Below, in pieces: positions 26,185 through 34,181 of a DNA stretch of 64,000 nucleotides (the stretch's first letter is position 1; every line of letters starts with the position of its first letter). Source of the DNA: Chitinophaga sancti (GTDB lineage: Bacteria; Bacteroidota; Bacteroidia; Chitinophagales; Chitinophagaceae); assembly GCF_034087045.1 (NCBI RefSeq), contig NZ_CP139247.1, positions 4,366,001-4,430,000 on the forward strand. The letters are read 5' to 3'. Both the position numbers and the translations under genes were made by a program. The notes beneath the pieces are model-generated. The model saw nothing but the letters and a program-made list of their open reading frames with translations. It ran no database searches and was not told the DNA's origin.

Positions 26185-28509
26185 ATGAAAAAAATCGGAA
26201 GTATTGTAGCCTGTATGGCATGGGTACAAATTGCCTTTGCTCAGGTAGATTATACGGCGCAGGCCAATGCGCTGGTGGCAAAAATGACATTGGAAGAAAA
26301 GGCGGCGTTGTGCTCCGGGCGTGATTTCTGGAGTACGAAGCCAAATGATAAAGCGGGGATCCCTTCAGTATTCATGACGGATGGACCGCATGGATTGCGC
26401 AAGGCAGTGGGCACGGATTTTACAAATTCAGTACCTGCTACCTGTTTCCCCACGGCGGCAGGATTAGCATCCAGCTGGAATCCTGAATTATTGAGCCGCA
26501 TGGGTGTTGCATTGGGGGAAGAATGTCAGGCAAATAACGTACAGTTCTTACTGGGGCCGGGTGTGAATATGAAACGGTCGCCATTAGGGGGGCGCAACTT
26601 TGAATACTTTTCTGAAGATCCTGTGCTGGCGGGGAAGATGGCAGCGGCATTGATCAAAGGTGTGCAGAGTCAGGGAGTGGGCACTTCGCTGAAACACTTT
26701 GCGGCGAATAACCAGGAGTTTGAAAGACTCACGAACAATTCGGAGGTGGATGAGCGCACTTTGCATGAGATCTATCTGCCGGCATTTGAGATAGCGGTGA
26801 AGGAAGCGCAGCCGTGGACGGTGATGTGTTCTTATAATAAGTTGAATGGCACCTATGCTTCGCAGAATGCTTTGTTGTTAGATACGATATTGCGGCAGCA
26901 GTGGGGTTTTAAGGGGTTTGTGGTGAGCGACTGGGGGGCAGTGAATGATCGCGTACCTGGTGTGAAGGCAGGATTGAATTTAGAGATGCCGGGAAATGGG
27001 GGCGTGAATGATAATGCGATCATTGCGGCTGTGAAGGATGGATCTTTGTCTGTAGTACGATTAGATGAAGTGGTGACACAAACATTGGCCTTATTTTTAC
27101 AAACCAGTGCTATGCATAAAGAAGGCGCCACTTATGATAAAGATGCGCATCATGCATTGGCAAGAGAAGTGAGCAGTGAATGTATTGTGTTACTGAAGAA
27201 TGAGGATGTACTTCCTTTAGCGAAAGGAAAGAAAATTGCATTGATCGGTGGTTTTGCAAAGAACCCCCGTTACCAGGGAGCGGGTAGTTCGCAGGTGAAC
27301 CCGACGCAGGTAGATAATGTATATGGTTTATTAGGGAATGTAGCGTATGCTTCAGGGTATAATACAGATGCTACTACAAATGATAAACTCATTGCAGAAG
27401 CACAGCAGACGGCAAAGAACAGTGATGTGGCAATCGTATTTGTGGGGCTGCCGGATTCTTATGAGAGCGAGGGTTTTGACAGGACGAGTATTGATATGCC
27501 TGCGGCCTTTAATCAGCTGGTAGAAAGTGTGGCAAAGGTACAGCCGAATACTGTGGTGGTTTTGATGAATGGTGGGGCAATAAGCATGCCATGGGCTGGC
27601 AAGGTAAAGGGCATTATAGAAGCATGGTTAGGTGGTCAGGCAGGAAGTGGGGCGATTGCAGATGTATTGACAGGAAAGGTGAATCCTTCCGGTAAATTAT
27701 CTGAATCTTTTGCGGTAAGATTAGAAGATACACCGGCGTATTTAAACTTTCCAGGGAAGAATGGAAATACCTTGTATGGAGAGGGGATTTTTATCGGGTA
27801 CCGGTATTATGACAAGAAGAAAGTAAAACCGTTATTTCCATTTGGATATGGGTTGAGTTATACCACATTTGCATACACTGGTATCTCTGCCGATAAAACG
27901 GCCGTGAATGATAATGATGCGGTGACAGTGCATGTGAAAGTAAAGAATACGGGTAAGGTAGCAGGGAAGGAAGTGGTACAGTTGTATGTGCAGGATGTGG
28001 GTAGTACAGTGATCCGTCCTGAAAAAGAGCTGAAACACTTTGCAAAGGTGTCGCTGAAACCGGGAGAAGAAACGACAGTCGATTTTGTATTAGAGTATCG
28101 TGACTATGCATATTACAATGAGCGTGTGCATGACTGGCAAACGAATACAGGCAAATACAATATACTGGTGGGAGGCTCTTCGGCAGATCTACCCCTGCAT
28201 CAGGAGTTGGATGTGACGGCTACACATGTTTTATATCCGCCTTTGACAAGGAATTCGTTGTTGAAAGATTTTGCGGATCATCCTAAAGGGAAGGCGGTGT
28301 ATGCGAAATTATTGGAGGGAATGGGAACCATGTTTGGAGGAGGAGAGCGTAAGGAACCACTCACACCGGCAGAAGAGGAAGCTAAAAAGAAAATGCAGGC
28401 GATGATGGCGGCTATATTGAATGAAATGCCGGTAAGCAAGTTGGTAACGATGGGAGGAGGGAAATTTACAGAAGAAATGCTGGATGCGATGTTGAAGCAG
28501 GTACAGTAG
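26185..28509 (+). CDS. Family 3 glycoside hydrolase (beta-glucosidase-like)
   Basis: The 774-residue protein has signal peptide MKKIGSIVACMAWVQIAFAQ. The GH3 N-domain contains substrate motifs K170-H171 and nucleophile D249 in GFVVSDWGAVND. The C-domain follows (GAGSSQVNP; candidate acid/base E in YESEGFDR), then a fibronectin-III-like domain (about 600-670; VKNTGKVAGKEVVQLYV). The 90-residue tail is unusual, with Gly- and Lys/Met-rich stretches (MFGGGERKEPLTPAEEEAKKKMQ). It acts in the periplasm or outside. Co-transcribed with the receptor, it probably cleaves the ligand that induces the sigma/FecR relay. Confidence 0.93.
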   Translation: MKKIGSIVACMAWVQIAFAQVDYTAQANALVAKMTLEEKAALCSGRDFWSTKPNDKAGIPSVFMTDGPHGLRKAVGTDFTNSVPATCFPTAAGLASSWNPELLSRMGVALGEECQANNVQFLLGPGVNMKRSPLGGRNFEYFSEDPVLAGKMAAALIKGVQSQGVGTSLKHFAANNQEFERLTNNSEVDERTLHEIYLPAFEIAVKEAQPWTVMCSYNKLNGTYASQNALLLDTILRQQWGFKGFVVSDWGAVNDRVPGVKAGLNLEMPGNGGVNDNAIIAAVKDGSLSVVRLDEVVTQTLALFLQTSAMHKEGATYDKDAHHALAREVSSECIVLLKNEDVLPLAKGKKIALIGGFAKNPRYQGAGSSQVNPTQVDNVYGLLGNVAYASGYNTDATTNDKLIAEAQQTAKNSDVAIVFVGLPDSYESEGFDRTSIDMPAAFNQLVESVAKVQPNTVVVLMNGGAISMPWAGKVKGIIEAWLGGQAGSGAIADVLTGKVNPSGKLSESFAVRLEDTPAYLNFPGKNGNTLYGEGIFIGYRYYDKKKVKPLFPFGYGLSYTTFAYTGISADKTAVNDNDAVTVHVKVKNTGKVAGKEVVQLYVQDVGSTVIRPEKELKHFAKVSLKPGEETTVDFVLEYRDYAYYNERVHDWQTNTGKYNILVGGSSADLPLHQELDVTATHVLYPPLTRNSLLKDFADHPKGKAVYAKLLEGMGTMFGGGERKEPLTPAEEEAKKKMQAMMAAILNEMPVSKLVTMGGGKFTEEMLDAMLKQVQ

Positions 28510-28536
28510 CAAATGGGCTTATTATGGTAGAGAGCG

Positions 28537-28572
28537 GTGATTAGGTTTTGGCCTTCAACAAAACCTAATCAC
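28537..28572. terminator. First hairpin after the GH3 gene
   Basis: GTGATTAGGTTTT (28537-28549) pairs perfectly with AAAACCTAATCAC (28560-28572). It has no T-tract. It stands directly before a canonical terminator and may be an mRNA-stabilising 3' hairpin. Confidence 0.6.
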
Positions 28573-28580
28573 TGCAAAGC

Positions 28581-28618
28581 AAAAAAAAGACTTTTGCCTT
28601 AGGCAAAAGTCTTTTTTT
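28581..28618. terminator. Terminator of the receptor/GH3 operon
   Basis: GACTTTTGCC (28589-28598) pairs with GGCAAAAGTC (28602-28611), with eight A before and TTTTTTT after: a near-perfect bidirectional intrinsic terminator. Confidence 0.93.
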
Positions 28619-28692
28619 GGGTGTTAAAATTTGAACAGTTTTAAGAATTCTGTGTTATATAATACTTATCTTATCTCATTGTTCCAAATTAT

Positions 28693-31600
28693 ATGAAAGC
28701 AACCAGTAATACCCAGCGCGAAGCCGAAAGATTGAATACACTGGCTGGCTATCACATTCTTGACTCTCATCCTGAAGAGGAATTCGACCGGCTTACCACC
28801 CTCGCTGCCCTCATCTGCAATACCTCTACGGCCTGCATCTCCTTCCCCGATCAGGACCGCCAATGGCTTAAATCAGCTATCGGACTAAATTTCAGAGAAG
28901 TTACCCGCGAATGGTCCTTCACAGAAGAGGTCCTCCGCACCAACAGCTATGTAGAAAAGCCTGACATTGGCGAAGGCAACTTCTTCCGCTTTTTCTCCGG
29001 CTACCCCATTCGCGATCCCAAAGGCATCATTCTCGGGGCTCTTTGTGTCATGGACGAACAACCTCGTCAATTGCAGGAGAGCCAGCGCCATGCACTGGAA
29101 CTCATGGCGAACGAAATTATGACCCTCATCCTGAACCGCCGTCAGAAAGAAGAGGTCTATTATTTAGAAAAACTCTTTCTTCTCTCGGACAACCTTGTAG
29201 GTATCACTACCTCCTCCGGTAAGTTCAAAAAGGTCAACCTTGCCTACACCCACATCTTCGGTTATTCACCAGAAGAAATGCTGCAACAGAACATCCTGGA
29301 TATGATCCATCCCGATGACCTGCCAGCCTCCCTGGCCGAAAGCAGCAACACGATCGCCGGTAAATCTGCTATCGCTTTCGAGAACCGCCTCCGAACCAAA
29401 TCAGGTGAATGGCGTACCATCTCGTGGATGGCCACCGCCGAACCCGACACCCAGGATATTTTTAGCATAGGCCATGACATCACCGAAGAACGCAGAAAGG
29501 AACAGCTGCTCAGGGAAAGTGAACGTAACTTCCGCACTTTCTTCGAAAACTCCCCCGAACTCATGTGCACCCATGATTTGAAGGGCTATTTCCTTACCGT
29601 CAACGAAGCCGGTGCAGCAGGATTGGGGTATACCCTCGATGAACTGGTGGGTGCCAGTCTGTTCGATATCGCACCAAAGGAACTGCACCATGAGGTGCAT
29701 GCATACCTGGACCAGATCAAAAAATCAGGCAAACTAAACGGGTTGATGAAAGTGCTGAAGAAAGACGGTACACGCATTATAATTCATTACAATAACGTAC
29801 TGGTAGACCATTACGTCATCTCTAACGCGGCGGACATTACTATCCATTACCAGCTGGAAAAGGACCTGAAGCGCTCCACCGAAATGCTGGAACGTACGAA
29901 CAAAGTAGCACGTATTGGCGCCTGGGAAATAGACATGCATAATGGAAAAGTTTTCTGGTCTGACGTAACCCGCGAAATACTGGAAGTAACCCCGGATGAA
30001 CCTGCCCAGTTTTCCAATGGCATGCGTTTTTACAAAGAGGGCGAAAACCGCCAGCGTATGCAGGCAGCACTGGCAGAGACCATTGCCACGGGCAATTCTT
30101 TCAACCTGGAACTTGAAATCGTAACCGAAAAAGGTAATGACCGATGGGTACGCAGCCGCGGCAGTGCACAGTTTGAAAACGGTCAATGCAAGCGACTCTT
30201 TGGCATCCTGCAGGACATCACTGAAATGAAACTCGCGGAGATAGAACTCAAAACCCAGAAATTGCGGCTCTCAACCTTTGTGGAACACGCTCCAGCGGCA
30301 GTGGCCATGTTCGACAAGGAAATGCGGTACATTGCCGTGAGTCGTCGCTGGCTGGAGGAATTCCGGATACAGGGGCAGTCCGTACTGGGTATCTCTCACT
30401 ACGAGGTATTCCCCAATATATCAGACCGCTGGAAAGAGATCCATGCCAGTGCACAGTCAGGCGAAGTACTCAGGGAAGAAAAGGACGTATGGCGCCCTGA
30501 AGGCTGGAACCATGATCAGTACCTGCGTTGGGAAGTAAGACCCTGGTTTCAGTACGATGGCAAAATTGGCGGTATTATGATGTTCACCCAGGATATTACC
30601 GAAGCTTATCTGCAGCAGGAAGAATATAAACAGGCAAAAATACTGGCCGAACAGGCGAATATAGCAAAGTCAGAATTTCTGGCAAATATGAGCCATGAAA
30701 TCAGGACTCCGTTAAATGGCGTTATCGGCTTCACAGACCTTGTTTTAAAGACGCACCTTACGGAATCTCAGAACCAATACTTATCGATCGTAAATCAGTC
30801 TGCAAATGCCCTTTTAAGCATTATCAATGATATCCTCGACTTCTCGAAGATCGAGGCGGGCAAACTGGAACTGGATATTAATAAATGTGATCTCTATGAA
30901 TTCTGTAGTCAGGCGAGTGATATTATCAGTTACCAGGCGCAGAACAAAGGGTTGGAGCTGTTACTGAATGTCTCCTCCAATCTGCCCCGTTTTGTGTACA
31001 TAGATGAAGTACGCCTGAAACAGATACTTGTGAACCTGATGGGGAATGCCGTGAAATTTACTCCTGAGGGTGAGATCGAGCTGAAAGTGACGCAACTGGA
31101 CAGGGATGACCTTTTCCGTTTTGAAGTACGCGATACGGGTATTGGTATCCGGCCAGAGAAGGCGCATAAGATATTTGAAGCGTTCTTACAGGAAGATGTG
31201 TCCACCACAAAAAAATATGGGGGTACGGGGTTGGGGCTTACCATCTCGAACAAGTTACTCGCATTGATGGGTAGTACCCTTCAGCTGGAAAGTGAACCAG
31301 GTAAGGGGAGCCGTTTCTTCTTTGACATCTCTGTAAAAACAGAAGATGGTGAACGCATTCACTGGGAGAACATCGACATGGTCAAAAATGTATTGATCGT
31401 AGATGACAATGACAACAACCGTGTGATCCTGAGAGAAATGCTTTTCCTGAAAGGGATCAGTTTTGTAGAAGCAAAAAATGGTTTTGAAGCGCTGGAGATC
31501 CTCTCAAAGAAAAATTATATCGACGTAGTGCTCATGGATTATCACATGCCTTTTATGGATGGAATTGAGACCATAGAAAAGATCAGGAAAAATATCGATG

Positions 31601-32568
31601 CCGATCCCCGGCAGAAAATAATCTTACTGCATAGTTCCTCGGATGATGAAAGGATCATCAAAGCCTGTGAACGCCTGCAGGTACAACAGCGTCTTGTAAA
31701 ACCTATTAAAATGCAGGAGATGTACAACGCCCTGTCCCGTTTATTCAAGAAAGAAATGATCATACCTGTTACGACTGAAAATACCTCACAGAGTGCGAGG
31801 GGCGAAGGTTTTAATGTGCTCGTGGTAGAAGATAACCCGATCAATATGTTTCTCGCCACGACTATTATTCATCGCATCGCGCCCGCAGCTGTGATCCATG
31901 AAGCAAATAATGGTAAAGAAGCATTGGCAATTTTAAGTCATATCATGCCGGATATTATTCTCATGGACATCCAGATGCCGGAGATGAATGGTTATGAAGC
32001 CAGCAAACTGATTCGCACGGATTATCCTGGTTTTAGGGTGCCTATTATTGCGCTGACAGCAGGCAATATCATGGGTGAGCGGGAGAAATGTATAGAAGCG
32101 GGAATGGACGATTTTATGGCAAAACCATTTATAGAAAATACCATGGTGGCGATGTTCAATAAATGGTTGCGGCTGGATAATCCACAGGAGCCGGAAGAGC
32201 TGGGAGATAAAGCGGAGGTATTAGATATTGAATATTTGAAAACGTACCTGGGTGATGATGATCCGGCGTTTATGAAAGATATCCTATCACTGACAGTGAG
32301 GGAATTCAATAAGCTGATGGCGGAGTTTGACAGTGTTTTGACAGGCGAAAATGTGCTTACTTTAAATGCCTGGGGGCATAAATTACGTGGGGTGGCAGTG
32401 ACAGTGGGGTTGATGGATCTGGCATTGCTGGCGGAGCAGATTGAAGGTTTGAAAAATATACAGCCGGAGGCCTTACAGGAATTGGTGATAGAAGCCAAAG
32501 GAAAGATCAGTAAGGCGATCCGGCTGATACAAAATTGTATTGATACGGCGCTTAGTCTACACTCGTAA
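28693..32568 (+). CDS. Hybrid sensor histidine kinase with GAF, four PAS, two receiver and HPt domains
   Basis: The protein has 1291 residues and no membrane segment. Order: GAF (about 30-148), four PAS/PAC units (about 155-640), HisKA with H668 in NMSHEIRTPLNG, HATPase (about 770-880; DTGIGI, GTGLGLTISNKLL), receiver 1 (phosphoacceptor D949 in VLMDYHMPFMDG), receiver 2 (D1092 in ILMDIQMPEMNG) and a C-terminal HPt domain with H1229 in AWGHKLRGVA. It thus carries a full internal phosphorelay and needs an outside receiver as output. None is adjacent. Its 3' end overlaps the convergent lipoprotein gene by 17 bases. Confidence 0.95.
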   Translation: MKATSNTQREAERLNTLAGYHILDSHPEEEFDRLTTLAALICNTSTACISFPDQDRQWLKSAIGLNFREVTREWSFTEEVLRTNSYVEKPDIGEGNFFRFFSGYPIRDPKGIILGALCVMDEQPRQLQESQRHALELMANEIMTLILNRRQKEEVYYLEKLFLLSDNLVGITTSSGKFKKVNLAYTHIFGYSPEEMLQQNILDMIHPDDLPASLAESSNTIAGKSAIAFENRLRTKSGEWRTISWMATAEPDTQDIFSIGHDITEERRKEQLLRESERNFRTFFENSPELMCTHDLKGYFLTVNEAGAAGLGYTLDELVGASLFDIAPKELHHEVHAYLDQIKKSGKLNGLMKVLKKDGTRIIIHYNNVLVDHYVISNAADITIHYQLEKDLKRSTEMLERTNKVARIGAWEIDMHNGKVFWSDVTREILEVTPDEPAQFSNGMRFYKEGENRQRMQAALAETIATGNSFNLELEIVTEKGNDRWVRSRGSAQFENGQCKRLFGILQDITEMKLAEIELKTQKLRLSTFVEHAPAAVAMFDKEMRYIAVSRRWLEEFRIQGQSVLGISHYEVFPNISDRWKEIHASAQSGEVLREEKDVWRPEGWNHDQYLRWEVRPWFQYDGKIGGIMMFTQDITEAYLQQEEYKQAKILAEQANIAKSEFLANMSHEIRTPLNGVIGFTDLVLKTHLTESQNQYLSIVNQSANALLSIINDILDFSKIEAGKLELDINKCDLYEFCSQASDIISYQAQNKGLELLLNVSSNLPRFVYIDEVRLKQILVNLMGNAVKFTPEGEIELKVTQLDRDDLFRFEVRDTGIGIRPEKAHKIFEAFLQEDVSTTKKYGGTGLGLTISNKLLALMGSTLQLESEPGKGSRFFFDISVKTEDGERIHWENIDMVKNVLIVDDNDNNRVILREMLFLKGISFVEAKNGFEALEILSKKNYIDVVLMDYHMPFMDGIETIEKIRKNIDADPRQKIILLHSSSDDERIIKACERLQVQQRLVKPIKMQEMYNALSRLFKKEMIIPVTTENTSQSARGEGFNVLVVEDNPINMFLATTIIHRIAPAAVIHEANNGKEALAILSHIMPDIILMDIQMPEMNGYEASKLIRTDYPGFRVPIIALTAGNIMGEREKCIEAGMDDFMAKPFIENTMVAMFNKWLRLDNPQEPEELGDKAEVLDIEYLKTYLGDDDPAFMKDILSLTVREFNKLMAEFDSVLTGENVLTLNAWGHKLRGVAVTVGLMDLALLAEQIEGLKNIQPEALQELVIEAKGKISKAIRLIQNCIDTALSLHS

Positions 32569-33376
32569 TGAAGTTATTGAACAGCTTCACATATTCCTCT
32601 TTTACTTTTTGATCAGTATCATTGAAGAAGTATGCGGTGAAACCTCTTTCCAGTGGTTGCGACTGTGTATTGGCCAGTTGGAGTGGTCTGGCAGCAACGG
32701 CGCCGATTAAGCTGTTTTTATAAAACACCAGTACAATCCTATACAGTGGAGACGGATCATCCACGGAATTATCATAGTTCTGATATTCAAGGAATGGTGC
32801 ATTTATACCTGTGTTTTCCAGCTGGAACTGTTTGATAAACGGCTGCATATCAGGCAGCAATCTGCCAGTGTGTGTACGCAGGTAATCTGCGAGTGCTGTT
32901 TCGATCACAGAACCCGGTTTGATATCTTTCTTCTGAACATAACCAAAGAAAAACCCTGTCAGTTCACCTTGCATATTTTCGCCGGTGGTGACCAGGTGAA
33001 GGTCATCCAGTGCTTTGCCGACTACTTTGCCTGCAAGGGTGAGAATCTGACCTTTTTTGATGATCATACTCTTTTCCTGAGCGGCATTGACAGCGATTTC
33101 TATGCTGGTTTCCGACCAGCCGTTCTTAGGCATGGTGGCGTCCAGCAGGACGTTGTCATTCAGGGATACGAGGGGCTTTCCGTCGATGGTATCTAAAAGG
33201 GTGACGGTGCCATTGGTCCTTTCCGCGATAATTTTATCTGGAAGAGGACTGGACGTGGAACTGGCAGACTGTTCGTGTACGGTAAGGGAGCTGTCTGCAT
33301 CAGGTAAGGGCTTTTTCGCATTTTCTGCACAACTGCACAGGAGGCTGATGAGCAGAAATGGTAAATACTTTCGCAT
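32552..33376 (-). CDS. Lipoprotein of unknown function
   Basis: A start at 33376 gives 274 residues beginning MRKYLPFLLISLLCSCAEN, a lipoprotein signal with C16 as lipidated Cys. The open frame extends upstream to 33787, but that part is low-complexity and lies opposite the AraC gene, so it is rejected. The mature protein has an SH3-like or beta-rich region (LDTIDGKPLVSLNDNVLL, KGQILTLAGKVVG) and a C-terminal mixed part. I recognise no family. It is divergent from the copper regulator and convergent with the hybrid kinase. Confidence 0.75.
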   Translation of the reverse strand: MRKYLPFLLISLLCSCAENAKKPLPDADSSLTVHEQSASSTSSPLPDKIIAERTNGTVTLLDTIDGKPLVSLNDNVLLDATMPKNGWSETSIEIAVNAAQEKSMIIKKGQILTLAGKVVGKALDDLHLVTTGENMQGELTGFFFGYVQKKDIKPGSVIETALADYLRTHTGRLLPDMQPFIKQFQLENTGINAPFLEYQNYDNSVDDPSPLYRIVLVFYKNSLIGAVAARPLQLANTQSQPLERGFTAYFFNDTDQKVKEEYVKLFNNFITSVD

Positions 33377-33507
33377 GATGATGTTTTGTAAGACCGGCGC
33401 AAAGGTAATCAATTTCGGGTTCTTTTTATTTTTGAAGGGAGACCGCAGTGTGTGGTGCAGGGTTGTCTTCATTTGACGAGGCATCCCGTTATTCTGTTTT
33501 AAAGGAT

Positions 33508-33547
33508 ATAGGTTGTTTGTACCTATTATTAAGATAGCATAACTTTG
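33508..33547 (+). promoter_or_regulatory. Promoter of the HMA-AraC regulator with inverted repeat at -33
   Basis: TTTG (33516-33519), a 20-base spacer and TAACTTTG (33540-33547) match the Bacteroidota consensus. ATAGGT-N7-ACCTAT (33508-33526) overlaps the -33 box and could be an autoregulatory site. Only 4 bases separate the -7 box from the ATG at 33552, suggesting a leaderless mRNA. Confidence 0.72.
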
Positions 33548-33551
33548 CCAT

Positions 33552-34115
33552 ATGCATTTGTTTATAAAAAATATGGTTTGTAACCGCTGTATTATGGTGG
33601 TGAGCCAGGAACTGGAAAAACTGCACATCCCCTTCAATACTATCTCGCTCGGAGAAGTGAGCATCAGGGAGGCGCCTGCGCCGGAGCAACTGAAGGTACT
33701 GGGTAGTAACCTGAAAGAACTGGGTTTTGAACTGCTGGACGATAAAAAGGATGCGCTGGTAGAGAAGATCAAAACCACTATCATCAACCTGATTCATGGC
33801 AAGGATAATGATACCTTAAATACCAAACTGTCTGTATTTCTGCAGGATAGCATCGGGGTAGATTACCATTACCTGTCCACCGCCTTTAGTTCAAGTGAAG
33901 GACTGACAATAGAAAAGTACGTGATCCTCCAACGTATTGAAAGAGTGAAAGAACTGGTGCAATACGACGAGATGAACCTGAGTGAAATCGCTGATAGTCT
34001 GGGTTATAGTAGCGTACAGCACCTGAGTCAGCAGTTTAAGAAAATCACGGGTATGACGCCCAGCGCCTACCGCCAGCTGAAAGAGAACAGCCGCAAACCA
34101 CTGGATCAGGTGTAA
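33552..34115 (+). CDS. AraC-type regulator with N-terminal HMA-like metal domain
   Basis: The 187-residue protein starts with a heavy-metal-associated-like domain (about 1-65) with C10-x2-C13 in IKNMVCNRC and the typical beta-alpha-beta pattern. It ends with an AraC helix-turn-helix pair (about 95-182; LSEIADSLGYSSVQHLSQQFKKITGMTPSAYRQ). The cysteine pair suits Cu(I) or a similar soft metal. It lies 66 bases upstream of copA and is its likely regulator. The alternative Met8 start would remove the first beta strand, so the longer form is kept. Such HMA-AraC proteins occur in other Bacteroidota. Confidence 0.88.
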   Translation: MHLFIKNMVCNRCIMVVSQELEKLHIPFNTISLGEVSIREAPAPEQLKVLGSNLKELGFELLDDKKDALVEKIKTTIINLIHGKDNDTLNTKLSVFLQDSIGVDYHYLSTAFSSSEGLTIEKYVILQRIERVKELVQYDEMNLSEIADSLGYSSVQHLSQQFKKITGMTPSAYRQLKENSRKPLDQV

Positions 34116-34141
34116 TAATTATATACATTTTATACCTGATC
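34104..34141. promoter_or_regulatory. Inverted repeat between the regulator and copA
   Basis: GATCAGGTGTAA (34104-34115) and TTATACCTGATC (34130-34141) pair at 11 of 12 positions around a 14-base loop. The left arm contains the regulator stop codon. No T-tract follows, so an operator or processing hairpin is more likely than a terminator. It shares AGGT/ACCT arms with the site at 33508-33526. Confidence 0.5.
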
Positions 34142-34169
34142 ATATAACAGCCCATCCCTTTGCCCTTGG

Positions 34170-34177
34170 TAGCTTTG
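34170..34177 (+). promoter_or_regulatory. -7 box (TAGCTTTG) of copA
   Basis: It matches TAnnTTTG and stands 4 bases before the ATG at 34182. No TTTG is found at the -33 distance, as expected for a promoter that needs an activator such as the AraC protein upstream. Confidence 0.55.
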
Positions 34178-34181
34178 TACC

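Noticed and set aside
33377..33787. Upstream extension of the lipoprotein frame
   Set aside because: It is Ser-rich low-complexity sequence antisense to the AraC gene, and it would bury the lipoprotein signal peptide at residue 138.
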